From: Pelomicrobium methylotrophicum
GTDB taxonomy: Bacteria; Pseudomonadota; Gammaproteobacteria; Burkholderiales; UBA6910
Assembly: GCF_008014345.1 (NCBI RefSeq)
Contig: NZ_VPFL01000005.1
Coordinates: 1 to 64,000 of the forward strand
Length of the DNA stretch: 64,000 bases
Direction: 5' to 3'
Position 1 is the first letter of the stretch. Each line of letters begins with the position of its first letter. This document shows, piece by piece, positions 34,460 through 43,118 of the stretch. The notes below the pieces were generated by a model. That model did not search any database. It was not told the origin of the DNA and worked only from the letters and a program-made list of their open reading frames with translations. Both the position numbers and the translations under genes were made by a program.

Positions 34460-34477
34460 GGTAATGCAAACATTACC
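34460..34477 (+). promoter_or_regulatory. perfect palindrome at the xoxF transcription start
   Basis: GGTAATG-CAAA-CATTACC is a perfect 7-4-7 inverted repeat just after the promoter, covering the expected +1 region. Its place suggests an operator for a dimeric repressor or a metal-responsive regulator. It is AT-rich and not seen elsewhere in the window. Confidence 0.5.
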
Positions 34478-34568
34478 CTTCCCCTTTTCTATTCCCGGTT
34501 GGGGAAAGTGTTGCTGTTGGCGAGGGGGATGACTCGGGAGTCCGTGAACGATAATGGAGGATATGGCG

Positions 34569-36380
34569 ATGAGAGCAAAATTCAAATGGCCGCTGGCCCT
34601 GATGGCCCTGGCCGCGCCGGGGCTGGCAGTGGCGAATGCGGAGCTCGCAAAGCTTCAGAAGGATCCCAAGCAGTGGGTCATGCCGGCAGGGAACTTCTAT
34701 AACTGGCGCTACAGCGAGCTCAAGCAGATCAACAAAGATAACGTCAAGAACTTGCGGGTGGCCTGGACTTTCTCCACCGGCGTGTTGCGGGGGCACGAAG
34801 GGGGGCCGCTCGTGATCGGCGACACCTTGTACCTCCATACGCCTTTCCCCAACAAGGTGTTCGCCATCAGCCTTGACGACTACAGCATCAAGTGGAAGTA
34901 CGAGCCCAAGCAGGACCCAAGCGTCATCCCGGTGATGTGCTGTGACACGGTGAACCGGGGTCTTGCCTACGCAGAAGGCAAGATTTTCCTGCAGCAGGCC
35001 GATACGACCCTGGTGGCCCTGGACGCCAAGACCGGCAAGGTGATCTGGAAAGCGGTCAACGGCAATCCCAAGATCGGTGAGACCAACACCAACGCGCCCC
35101 ACGTGTTCAAGGACAAGGTTTTCACCGGCATCTCGGGCGGCGAGTTCGGGGTCCGGGGCTTCATGGCGGCCTACGACATCAACACCGGCAAGCTGGTGTG
35201 GAAGTGCTACAGCACCGGTCCTGACGACGAGATGTGCTTTGACCCCGACAAAACCATGACCTGGACCAACGGCAAGATGGCGCCGGTGGGAAAGGACTCG
35301 TCGCTTAAGACTTGGCAGGGCGACCAGTGGAAGATCGGGGGCGGCACCACGTGGGGCTGGTATAGCTACGATCCGGAGCTCAACCTCATGTACTACGGTT
35401 CGGGCAACCCCAGCACCTGGAACCCGTCGCAGCGCCCCGGGGATAACAAGTGGTCCATGACCATCTTTGCCCGCGACGTGGACACCGGCAAAGCCAAGTG
35501 GGTCTATCAGATGACTCCCCACGACGAGTGGGACTATGACGGCGTCAATGAGATGATCCTCGCCGACATCACGGTGAAGGGCAAGAAGCGTAAAGCGCTG
35601 GTGCACTTCGACCGCAATGGCTTTGCTTACACGCTGGACCGCGTAACCGGCGAGCTGCTGGTGGCCGAGAAGTACGACCCGAAGGTGAACTGGGCGACCC
35701 ACGTGGACATGAAGACGGGCCGTCCGCAGGTGGTGGCGAAGTACGCGACCTCCAAGCATACGTCTCCGGATCGCGGCCCGGACATCAACGTGAAAGGAAT
35801 CTGCCCGGCGGCCTTGGGCAGCAAGGACCAGCAGCCGGCGGCCTTCAACCCGAAGAATGGCCTGTTCTACGTGCCCACTAACCATGTGTGCATGGACTAC
35901 GAGCCGTTCAAGGTGGAATACGTGGCGGGCCAGCCCTACGTCGGAGCGACCTTGTCCATGTACCCGGCGCCCGACAGCCATGGCGGCATGGGCAACTTCA
36001 TCATCTGGGATGCCGACAAGGGCAAGATCGTGGCTTCCAAGCCCGAGAAATTCTCGGTGTGGAGCGGCGCGCTGGTGACCGCGGGCGACGTGGCCTTCTA
36101 CGGCACGCTCGACGGCTATATCAAGGCCGTGGACACCAAGGACCTGAAGGAGCTGTGGAAGTTCAAAACGCCTTCCGGCATCATCGGCAACATCACCACC
36201 TGGGAGTACAAGGGCAAGCAGTACATCGGCGTGCTCTCGGGCATCGGCGGTTGGGCCGGCATCGGGCTGGCGGCAGGCCTGGAGAAGGACACCGACGGCC
36301 TGGGCGCCGTGGGCGGCTATAAGGAACTTGCCCGCTACACCGACTTGGGCGGCGTTCTGACGGTCTTCTCCCTGCCGTGA
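34569..36380 (+). CDS. xoxF: XoxF, lanthanide-dependent PQQ methanol dehydrogenase
   Basis: This 603-residue periplasmic quinoprotein oxidises methanol (often to formaldehyde or formate) with PQQ and a rare-earth ion. The signal peptide is [17 protein letters not shown]. The vicinal disulfide is CC at 124-125 (VMCCDTV). Catalytic Asp322 and the extra Asp324 of the lanthanide site are in [12 protein letters not shown]; calcium enzymes have Ala at 324. Further metal ligands E192 and N280 (GSGNPSTWN) are present. Beta-propeller W-motifs ([11 protein letters not shown] and others) repeat through it. ATG 34569 sits 8 bases after GGAGG; two earlier ATGs overlap the ribosome-binding site. xoxG and xoxJ follow. 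Confidence 0.97.
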   Translation: MRAKFKWPLALMALAAPGLAVANAELAKLQKDPKQWVMPAGNFYNWRYSELKQINKDNVKNLRVAWTFSTGVLRGHEGGPLVIGDTLYLHTPFPNKVFAISLDDYSIKWKYEPKQDPSVIPVMCCDTVNRGLAYAEGKIFLQQADTTLVALDAKTGKVIWKAVNGNPKIGETNTNAPHVFKDKVFTGISGGEFGVRGFMAAYDINTGKLVWKCYSTGPDDEMCFDPDKTMTWTNGKMAPVGKDSSLKTWQGDQWKIGGGTTWGWYSYDPELNLMYYGSGNPSTWNPSQRPGDNKWSMTIFARDVDTGKAKWVYQMTPHDEWDYDGVNEMILADITVKGKKRKALVHFDRNGFAYTLDRVTGELLVAEKYDPKVNWATHVDMKTGRPQVVAKYATSKHTSPDRGPDINVKGICPAALGSKDQQPAAFNPKNGLFYVPTNHVCMDYEPFKVEYVAGQPYVGATLSMYPAPDSHGGMGNFIIWDADKGKIVASKPEKFSVWSGALVTAGDVAFYGTLDGYIKAVDTKDLKELWKFKTPSGIIGNITTWEYKGKQYIGVLSGIGGWAGIGLAAGLEKDTDGLGAVGGYKELARYTDLGGVLTVFSLP

Positions 36381-36437
36381 CGCGGAGACAACGCGACAGC
36401 GGCCGGTGTAAAGTTACCTTGCTTTGAGCCTTGTGGC

Positions 36438-36478
36438 TGACATCCCGGTCGACACCGCCGGGATGTCAGTCGTTTTTC
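36438..36478 (+). terminator. intrinsic terminator between xoxF and xoxG
   Basis: TGACATCCCGG (36438-36448) pairs perfectly with CCGGGATGTCA (36458-36468), then GTCGTTTTTC. It would end many xoxF transcripts and let a fraction read into xoxG and xoxJ, fitting the higher demand for the dehydrogenase. Confidence 0.85.
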
Positions 36479-36501
36479 TGTGTCTACTTTAGGAAAGAGG
36501 G

Positions 36502-36915
36502 ATGAGAGGAAAAATCGTAGTGGCAGCGGTACTGGTCATGGGTTTTTTGGGAAGTCTCAAGGCGGCCGGCGGGGCGGCGGAAACCAAAAGCGAAGGTAAG
36601 CCCCTCTACCGCGTCGAGGGTAACAAGGTCGATCCCGATACCCTCGCCGGATGGAAGACGTGGCGGGCGCTCGCGTGTGAGCGTTGCCATGGCGCCCGGC
36701 AGGAGGGAATGGTCGGCCCTTCCTTGATCGAGAGTCTGAAAGTGCTGACCAAGGAGCAGTTCAAGGAGACGTTGCTCAACGGGCGTCCGGAGCGGGGGAT
36801 GCCGGGCTTTGCCAACAGCCAGACGGTGACCGAGAACATCGACAACCTTTACGCGTACCTGAAAGGACGCTCCGATGGCAAGATCCCTCCTGGCCGGCTC
36901 GAAGAGCTGAAATGA
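36502..36915 (+). CDS. xoxG: XoxG, cytochrome c electron acceptor of XoxF
   Basis: The protein has 137 residues. A signal peptide (VVAAVLVMGFLGSLKAAG) precedes one class I heme c domain with CERCH at residues 59-63 and the likely axial Met in RGMPGF. Its position between xoxF and xoxJ identifies it as the cognate electron acceptor, which passes electrons on to the respiratory chain. It is separated from xoxF by an intrinsic terminator. Confidence 0.93.
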   Translation: MRGKIVVAAVLVMGFLGSLKAAGGAAETKSEGKPLYRVEGNKVDPDTLAGWKTWRALACERCHGARQEGMVGPSLIESLKVLTKEQFKETLLNGRPERGMPGFANSQTVTENIDNLYAYLKGRSDGKIPPGRLEELK

Positions 36916-36949
36916 GCTTTCTTTCACCCTCCGGGAAAGGGCAAGCCGA

Positions 36950-37825
36950 ATGAGAGACCGGGTTTCACGCTGGTGTAGCGCCGGGCTGCGCCTGGGGCTC
37001 GCCGCCTTGGCCGCCCTGGTCGCCTTCTGCCCGCCTGTGCACGGACAGGAGGGCAGCGCCGAGCGTAAGGTGCTGCGCGTGTGCGCCGACCCCAACAATC
37101 TGCCTTTTTCTCATCGCAACCGCGAGGGCTTCGAGAACAAGATCGCCGAGCTGTTCGCTCGGGAGCTGGGCTGGGGGCTGGACTACACGTGGTTTCCGCA
37201 GCGGATGGGCTTCGTGCGCAACACGCTGCGGGCCCGGGACCCCGTCACCGGCAGTTACAAGTGCGATCTCATCATCGGGGTGCCGGTCGGCTTTGAGCTC
37301 GCGGCCACCACGAGGCCCTATTACCGCTCCACCTATGCGATGGTCTACGTTCAGGGAAAAAGCCTGGACAGCGTGAAGACGCCCGAGGACCTGCTCAAGC
37401 TGGAACCGGCCAGGCTCAAGGCGCTCAAGCTGGGGGTGTTCGCCCAGACCCCTCCCGTGGACTGGCTGCTGCGCAACGGCCTGATCGACCAGGCGGTGCC
37501 TTACCAGCGCATGACGGGCGACCCCGAGGACTACCCGGGCGAGATCATCGAGCGGGACTTGGTGGAGGGCAAGATCGACGTCGCGTTCGTGTGGGGACCC
37601 ATCGCCGGCTACTTCGCCAAGCGCGTGAATTCGCCGTCGCTCGTGGTCGTGCCGTTCAAGCGGGATCCCCAGATCAAGTTCGACTACGCCATCGCCATGG
37701 GGGTGCGCTTTGGCGAGCGCGAGTGGAAAGCCCAGGTCGAACAGCTTATCGAAAAGAATTTGCCGGGAATTCGGGCGATCTTGAGGGACTATAACGTGCC
37801 TCTGGTCGACGAGGGCGGCAGCTGA
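36950..37825 (+). CDS. xoxJ: XoxJ, periplasmic binding-protein-like partner of XoxF
   Basis: The protein has 291 residues. A signal peptide (LGLAALAALVAFCPPVHGQ) leads into a type 2 periplasmic-binding fold: KVLRVCADPNNLPFSHRNRE, GFENKIAELFARELG, YYRSTYAMVYVQG and DYAIAMGVRFGE. The C-terminal INR is replaced by the usual NVPLVDE. XoxJ proteins are thought to help assemble or activate apo-XoxF. ATG 36950 overlaps the end of the short gap after xoxG; order xoxF-G-J is canonical. Confidence 0.93.
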   Translation: MRDRVSRWCSAGLRLGLAALAALVAFCPPVHGQEGSAERKVLRVCADPNNLPFSHRNREGFENKIAELFARELGWGLDYTWFPQRMGFVRNTLRARDPVTGSYKCDLIIGVPVGFELAATTRPYYRSTYAMVYVQGKSLDSVKTPEDLLKLEPARLKALKLGVFAQTPPVDWLLRNGLIDQAVPYQRMTGDPEDYPGEIIERDLVEGKIDVAFVWGPIAGYFAKRVNSPSLVVVPFKRDPQIKFDYAIAMGVRFGEREWKAQVEQLIEKNLPGIRAILRDYNVPLVDEGGS

Positions 37826-37949
37826 TCCGTCGCCGAATGCCCTCGCGGCTCGTCCGGGCCGCGCGGTCTGGAGGCGAGGAAAGACAGGCGCAAAGGGGAT
37901 GATTGCGCAGGCGGGGGAGGACCTTCGCGGCCTGAACGAGGTTTATGCG

Positions 37950-38951
37950 ATGCAACGCCTGACTGCCATGGTCGTGGGAGCTCTTCTTCCCCTTGCGGCG
38001 ACGGCCGGGTTTGATCCGCGTCTACTCTTGAAGCTGGCGCCCAGCGTGGTCAAAGTGGAGGCCCACAACGTGGACGGCAGCGTGTCCCTCGGCTCCGGGG
38101 TCATGGTGAAAGAGGGGGTGGTGGCCACCAACTGCCATGTGACCCGCAAGGCCCGGTCCATCCAGGTGGGCCAGACCGGCGCCCGCTGGACGGTGCATTT
38201 CCAGTCGAGCGATGTGGACCACGATGTCTGCCTCCTTTATGTTCCCCACGCGACGGCGCCGGTGGCAGCGTTCAGGAGAGAGCGGCCCAGGGTCGGGCAG
38301 CCTGTGATCGCTGTGGGATACGTCGGAGGGGTTGCGCCCCAGATGAGCATGGGCGAGATCAAGGCGCTCTACGACTACGAGGGCGGAACGGTCATTCAGA
38401 GCACGACGCCTTTCACCTCGGGAGCCAGCGGCGGTGGCCTGTTCGACGAGGAGGGATACCTCGTGGGCTTGGTGACGTTCAAGCATCGGGGACAGCAGGC
38501 CTATCACTTTTCCCTGCCCGTGGACTGGATCTTCCGCAACCTGGACAACGCCTTCAAGGAAGTGCAACCCTTGGGGGGCGGACGCGCCTTTTGGGAGCGG
38601 CCGCTGGAGCGTCAGCCTTATTTTCTCCAGGCGGCCGCTTTGGAGGCCGGGCACAAATGGGCGGAGCTCAAGGAGGTGGCGGAAGCCTGGTCGTGGACGG
38701 AAGCGGAAAATGCCAATTCCTGGCTCGCCCTGGGCAAAGCGCTGCACCACCTGAATCAGGGCGAACGGGCGGTCAAGGCCTATCGCCGTGCGATCTGCCT
38801 GGACTTGGAGAGCGCCGAGGCCTGGTATTACCTGGGCCTTGCGCATCTGGCGCTGGGCGAGCGGACCGAGGCGGAGTACGCCCTCAAGGTCCTGATGGGA
38901 CTCAGCCCTCATCTGGCCGAGAGGCTGGAGCGTTCGATGTCGGCGCATTGA
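37950..38951 (+). CDS. trypsin-like serine protease with C-terminal TPR repeats
   Basis: This 333-residue secreted protein has a signal peptide (LTAMVVGALLPLAATAG). The S1-type triad is His63 (VVATNCHVTRKA), Asp92 (DVDHDVCLLYV) and Ser160 (TSGASGGGLFDEEG). Residues about 240-325 form TPR-like helices (ANSWLALGKALHHLNQGERA, EAWYYLGLAHLALGERTEAE). It could process or check periplasmic proteins of the methanol system; no such role is established. ATG 37950 follows GAGGTTTATGCG; an upstream in-frame ATG (37899) would bury the signal peptide. It lies 124 bases after xoxJ on the same strand. Confidence 0.85.
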   Translation: MQRLTAMVVGALLPLAATAGFDPRLLLKLAPSVVKVEAHNVDGSVSLGSGVMVKEGVVATNCHVTRKARSIQVGQTGARWTVHFQSSDVDHDVCLLYVPHATAPVAAFRRERPRVGQPVIAVGYVGGVAPQMSMGEIKALYDYEGGTVIQSTTPFTSGASGGGLFDEEGYLVGLVTFKHRGQQAYHFSLPVDWIFRNLDNAFKEVQPLGGGRAFWERPLERQPYFLQAAALEAGHKWAELKEVAEAWSWTEAENANSWLALGKALHHLNQGERAVKAYRRAICLDLESAEAWYYLGLAHLALGERTEAEYALKVLMGLSPHLAERLERSMSAH

Positions 38952-38995
38952 CCGCCCAGCGCCAAGACCGCTTTCAACCAAGAGGAGCCCTTTTC

Positions 38996-39706
38996 ATGAG
39001 CCGTTTGAATTTCCTGAGGTCCATCGGCCTGGCGCTGTTCATCGTCGCCGGCCTGAACCCGCCCGCTGTCCGGGCAGAGGAGAAATATTCCACCGCCGAG
39101 ACGCTGCTCTTCTTCACCAACCACCTGGGAGAGATCTCCCGTCCCAATACCCTGCGTTACAGCTTCAAGAAGGAAGGTGCCCTGGAACCTGGATTCCAGG
39201 ACCAGGTGCAGATCTTCATCGAGCGCGTCGGGCAGGATGGCACCAAGTTCGTCTCCACCAAGTTCCTGTCGGGCGAGCGGGAGAAGAACTTTCCGCCGGT
39301 GGAGAACGCCCGCGGAAATCCGGTCCTGATGTATTTCCTGACCCGGGACGTCTTCGAGATGCAGCGTCTTACGGGAGGAAACTGGCGCTATTTCAAGCGG
39401 CTCATCAGCCAGGCCTTCGCCGAAAGCGCCGAAGTGCGGGCGGTTAAGTTCGACTACAACGGCAAGCAGATAAGCGGCACGGAAATCAAGATTGCCCCTT
39501 ACGTGAACGATCCGAAACGGGAGCGCTACCAGCGCTTCGCGGGCAAGTACTACGTATTCGTGCTCGCGCCCGGGGTGCCGGGCGGCATTTACCGGATTCG
39601 CACGGTCGTGCCCTCCGAGGATGGGGGAGAGGCGAAGCCCCTCATCGAGGAGACGATGACGTTCAGCGGGGCTGAGGTCCTCACGAAAAGCTCGTTGAAG
39701 AACTGA
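38996..39706 (+). CDS. secreted protein of unknown function after xoxFGJ
   Basis: This 236-residue protein has a signal peptide (RSIGLALFIVAGLNPPAVRA). The body is predicted mostly beta: LLFFTNHLGEISRPNTLRYS, DQVQIFIERVGQDGTKFVST, RQL-like LTGGNWRYFKRLISQAFAES and KYYVFVLAPGVPGGIYRIRT. No cysteines, no metal motif and no family I can name. ATG 38996 follows AGAGGAGCCC. It ends 8 bases before the convergent fhcC, so it belongs with the xox side of the island. Confidence 0.8.
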   Translation: MSRLNFLRSIGLALFIVAGLNPPAVRAEEKYSTAETLLFFTNHLGEISRPNTLRYSFKKEGALEPGFQDQVQIFIERVGQDGTKFVSTKFLSGEREKNFPPVENARGNPVLMYFLTRDVFEMQRLTGGNWRYFKRLISQAFAESAEVRAVKFDYNGKQISGTEIKIAPYVNDPKRERYQRFAGKYYVFVLAPGVPGGIYRIRTVVPSEDGGEAKPLIEETMTFSGAEVLTKSSLKN

Positions 39707-39714
39707 TTCGGGTC

Positions 39715-40524
39715 TTACACCCAGACCAGGATCTCACCTTTGCCGCCGCCTGCCATGTCACCGACGTAGCGTCGCACCCGCGTCCTCGGCGGGAGGGTGG
39801 CGAAACGGCCCGGCAGCCCCCGCCACGAACTGACGAGCAGCGCAAGGAACCCGAGGTCGAAGACCCCGCATTCGTTGAAGGTGGGAAGAAGGGGCGGCGG
39901 TGAGGCAAAAAGCAGCGTGCCGCGCCGCATGCCGAAGCCGGGGCCCTCGCCCACCTGTCCCAGGACGGCGAGGGTGCCGGCGACCATGCGCGAGCCGCAA
40001 TAGCAACCCGCGTTGCCTTCGATCAGCACCTGACCGCGCCGCATGCGGTCTCCCGCCCGGTCTCCGGCGCTGCCTTCGACGATCACGGTTCCCCCGCGCA
40101 TGCCCCGGGGCTCCCCGGCCAGGGCGGCCCCGAGAAAGTCGCCGGCGTTGCCGCGGATGTGGATGAGCCCTCCCTCCAGGCGGCTGGCCGCGTACGCACC
40201 GACGCTGCCCCGAACCTCGATTGCGCCGCCGCGCATGTCGAGTCCCAGGTAGGCGCCAGCGTCCCCGTCCACGACGATGCGTCCGCAGCCCATGCCTTGG
40301 CCGATGCGGTCGAGGCGGTCGCAGCTTCCCTGGATCACCAGTTCTGACGCATCGCTGCCCGCGATTTCGAAAATGTCGCCCACCCGCAGCCTGCGGTTGC
40401 CGCTCGCGAGCTCCAGGGCCGCGATCTCCACGGGCGATTTTCCGGCAAGGCGTTCCGGAACGAGAGGAGAGAGGTCCACGCGCTGTTGCAGCGCGACCTT
40501 AAGGGTCAGGGTCAGGGCGCTCAT
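39715..40524 (-). CDS. fhcC: FhcC, formyltransferase/hydrolase complex subunit C
   Basis: This 269-residue protein is the FwdC/GltS-C type right-handed beta-helix: repeated G-x-x-x-G segments such as IVVDGDAGAYLGLDMRGGAI, IEVRGSVGAYAASRLEGGLI and VIVEGSAGDRAGDRMRRGQ. In the Fhc complex it is a structural subunit. The ATG overlaps the fhcD stop (ATGA). Last gene of fhcBADC on the minus strand. Confidence 0.95.
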   Translation of the reverse strand: MSALTLTLKVALQQRVDLSPLVPERLAGKSPVEIAALELASGNRRLRVGDIFEIAGSDASELVIQGSCDRLDRIGQGMGCGRIVVDGDAGAYLGLDMRGGAIEVRGSVGAYAASRLEGGLIHIRGNAGDFLGAALAGEPRGMRGGTVIVEGSAGDRAGDRMRRGQVLIEGNAGCYCGSRMVAGTLAVLGQVGEGPGFGMRRGTLLFASPPPLLPTFNECGVFDLGFLALLVSSWRGLPGRFATLPPRTRVRRYVGDMAGGGKGEILVWV

Positions 40525-41417
40525 GCCATGATTTGGCGCAAGTGAAAATGGAACTGGCCCAGCTTGCCTCCGTAATTGCCGGCGGAGACGCGTTTGACGC
40601 CTGAGGCCGCGCCGAGCTGGCATACCGCGGTGATGCCGGCGCGCATGGCCGCCCGCACGTCGGCCTCCGTGAGCCCGTCGACCACGATCTCCAGCACCGC
40701 TTCGATGTCGGGCGTGAGCGCAGTGCGCGTCAGCCCCCGCAGGGTGGGGCAGAAGGCGTCGTTGGTGGAGGCAGGAAGCGCCTTGTACTTGGAGCCCACC
40801 TTGGAGCCCGAGCGCACCACGCCGCCAGGGAAGGGCATGATGACGTTGGCCACTTGGCGCACGGCTGCGGTTGCGGCTTCGGCGGCCTGCAACGCCGCAG
40901 CCCGGGAGCTCGCCAGGATGAGGAAGTTGCCTCCGCCCACGGCCTTGACCATGCCGGTGGTCTCTTCGCACAGGAACTCGCCGTCCATGACCGGAACGCG
41001 CCAGTAGCGCCGGCCGCCGATCAGTTTGGAGTGCTGGAAACCGTCGCCGAAATAGCGCAGGTTCTTGCCCAGGGGGAGGGGTTCCCCGCCCGAGATGCCG
41101 GCAAAAGCGGCCGTGGTCGGGCAGGTGAGGACGCATTGGCCGATACGGCGCTCGAGCTGCTTGGCGAGCTCCTTGCTCGAGACGGAAAAAAGCAGGATGG
41201 AGACGCCGGGCCGTCCGTCTGGCGTCTCGTGGGGAGGCAGTTCCCGTTCGATGTCCGCCTCGCAGCCGCAGGCGATCACCGAAGTGGCGAATCCGGTGGC
41301 GGAGAGCGCGGCGCGGCGGGCCCAATCGGCGCTGTCGGCGGTGATGATCACGCGGGTCGCCTTCATTCCGAAGGCTTCCGCGAAGGTGTCGTCGATGGTG
41401 ACGCCGTTGAGGTTCAC
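40521..41417 (-). CDS. fhcD: FhcD, formylmethanofuran:H4MPT formyltransferase
   Basis: This 298-residue enzyme moves the formyl group from formyl-H4MPT to methanofuran (Ftr family). Recognisable blocks are LNGVTIDDTFAEAFGMKATR, CPTTAAFAGISGGEPLPLGK, LRYFGDGFQHSKLIGGRRYW and VVRSGSKVGSKYKALPASTN. The GTG start at 41417 overlaps the fhcA stop (GTGA); the longer frame is rejected. Length matches the family. Confidence 0.96.
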   Translation of the reverse strand: MNLNGVTIDDTFAEAFGMKATRVIITADSADWARRAALSATGFATSVIACGCEADIERELPPHETPDGRPGVSILLFSVSSKELAKQLERRIGQCVLTCPTTAAFAGISGGEPLPLGKNLRYFGDGFQHSKLIGGRRYWRVPVMDGEFLCEETTGMVKAVGGGNFLILASSRAAALQAAEAATAAVRQVANVIMPFPGGVVRSGSKVGSKYKALPASTNDAFCPTLRGLTRTALTPDIEAVLEIVVDGLTEADVRAAMRAGITAVCQLGAASGVKRVSAGNYGGKLGQFHFHLRQIMA

Positions 41418-43078
41418 GGCCGTACCCTTTCGCAAGGGTGCACCAGGAGCTCGCCGCCGCACTCCCGGATCTCGTCGTCACCGATTTTGAAGCGCTCCAT
41501 GCGCAGGGTCTGATAGCGCTCGAAGTAGGACTTCAGCTCCTTCTCGATGCTGGGGTCGAAGTCCGGGCGCACGACATGGACGCGTCCGCGGGTGACCTTG
41601 ACGATCCTCCCCGCCTGGGCCACCAGCTCGCCGTCCTTGAACACGTAGTCCGGGGTGGCGAACATGCGCTCGCGATCCGGGTGCTCGGTGTAGACGACGA
41701 TGTCCGCAGCGGCGCCCACGCCGAGATGACCCCGGTCGGACAGGCCCAGGATGCGTGCCGGCGCGGCGCGCGTCATGATGGCGATTTCGTACAGAGAGTA
41801 CTCCCGGTCGATTGAGCCCAGGGTGCTCATCGCCGCGGCGTCCGGATGGATGGTCGCGAGCATGTCCTTGCGGAACGACCGGTCCATGAGGAGCCGGATG
41901 AGATGGGGATAGCTCGTGAAGGGCGCGCCGTTGGGATGATCGGTGGTGAGAAAAACGCGCCAGGGATCGTCCACCAGAAGAAAGATCTCCAGGCCGATGG
42001 CCCATTGCAGGGCGTTGACGAAATTCTTGTCCCGGTAGCGGAAAGGGACCACCCCGCAGCCAGCCTCGCATTCGATGTCCATGGCCATCCACTTTTTAGG
42101 GTGGGCAAGGTTGCTGTTGCGTTGCTGAGCCATGGTGTCGCCGGAGCAGGTCACCGTCTGACCAAACATGATCTGGCCCACGTCCGCGGTGACGTTGGGG
42201 TGTTGATTGATCGCCTCGGCGATACGCGCGGCGCCGGAGGAAAACTTGCGATCGCCTTCGGTTCCGTAGCTATGGAACTGGATGTGGGTAAGGTGCAGGG
42301 GCAGACCTTCCGCGGCGCGGATCGTCGCGAGCGTGGTCTCCACGTTGCCCGGCACGCCCAGGTTGGAGGCGTGCACGTGCAGGGGATGGGGTACCCCCAG
42401 CTCGTGCACCGCCCGGGTGAGCGCCTGGATGACTTGGCGCGGGGTGATCCCGTAATGGGCATGCGGCTCGTCCAGGTCAAGGTTGCGCTGATTGAACTTG
42501 AAGGCGCTGATGCCGCCAGGATTGACCACTTTCACCCCGATGCACTGGGTGGCGCGCAGCATCCACGCGACGTAGTCGTTGATGACGCGTTGGTCCCGGC
42601 GCTGCTGCAGCAGCCGCAGCAGGAAATCATCGTTGCCCAGCATCGCATAGCCGCCGTGGTCCACGATGGGCGTGTCGCCCATCTCCAGATGGGCCTGGCG
42701 TGCGTTGACCGGCACGATGGCGGGCTCGAAGCACGCGGTGTAGCCCATCTCCACGTAGCGGTAGCCGGTGGAGAAAGTGGAAGGAACGGCGAGACCGCTG
42801 CCGGAGCGCGTCGAAGCGGTGCGGCTGCGCAGCTGGCCGCGGTGGTCCTCCGGCAGCATCGCGCGTGCGATGTTGACCTTGCCTCCCCCGATGTGGGTGT
42901 GCAGGTCGATGGCGCCGGCCATCACGATTTTTCCGTGGAGATCGTATTCCTGGTCTATCGGCGTGCCAGGTGCCGGGCTCGCGACGATGCGCCCGTCGCG
43001 CACATAAATGTCCTTGACTTCCCCGTTCGTCCCGTTGGCGGGATCATATACCTTGCCGCGAGCGAGCTTGATCAGCAT
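41414..43078 (-). CDS. fhcA: FhcA, formylmethanofuran hydrolase subunit
   Basis: This 554-residue amidohydrolase, homologous to FwdA, hydrolyses formylmethanofuran to formate. Zinc ligands are in AIDLHTHIGGGKVNIARAM, with later His residues in PLHVHASNLG and PLHLTHIQFHSYG and the catalytic Asp in LLTTDHPNGAPFTSY-like FLTTDHPNG. ATG 43078 is chosen at the conserved MLIKLARGKVYDPANG. It follows fhcB by about 40 bases. Confidence 0.96.
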   Translation of the reverse strand: MLIKLARGKVYDPANGTNGEVKDIYVRDGRIVASPAPGTPIDQEYDLHGKIVMAGAIDLHTHIGGGKVNIARAMLPEDHRGQLRSRTASTRSGSGLAVPSTFSTGYRYVEMGYTACFEPAIVPVNARQAHLEMGDTPIVDHGGYAMLGNDDFLLRLLQQRRDQRVINDYVAWMLRATQCIGVKVVNPGGISAFKFNQRNLDLDEPHAHYGITPRQVIQALTRAVHELGVPHPLHVHASNLGVPGNVETTLATIRAAEGLPLHLTHIQFHSYGTEGDRKFSSGAARIAEAINQHPNVTADVGQIMFGQTVTCSGDTMAQQRNSNLAHPKKWMAMDIECEAGCGVVPFRYRDKNFVNALQWAIGLEIFLLVDDPWRVFLTTDHPNGAPFTSYPHLIRLLMDRSFRKDMLATIHPDAAAMSTLGSIDREYSLYEIAIMTRAAPARILGLSDRGHLGVGAAADIVVYTEHPDRERMFATPDYVFKDGELVAQAGRIVKVTRGRVHVVRPDFDPSIEKELKSYFERYQTLRMERFKIGDDEIRECGGELLVHPCERVRP

Positions 43079-43118
43079 GGGGGTTCCCTGACGTAGTCCC
43101 TGCCGCCTTACGACGCGC

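Noticed and set aside
34935-34943. TGTGACAC inside xoxF
   Set aside because: It encodes conserved residues after the vicinal cysteines and is not at a promoter.
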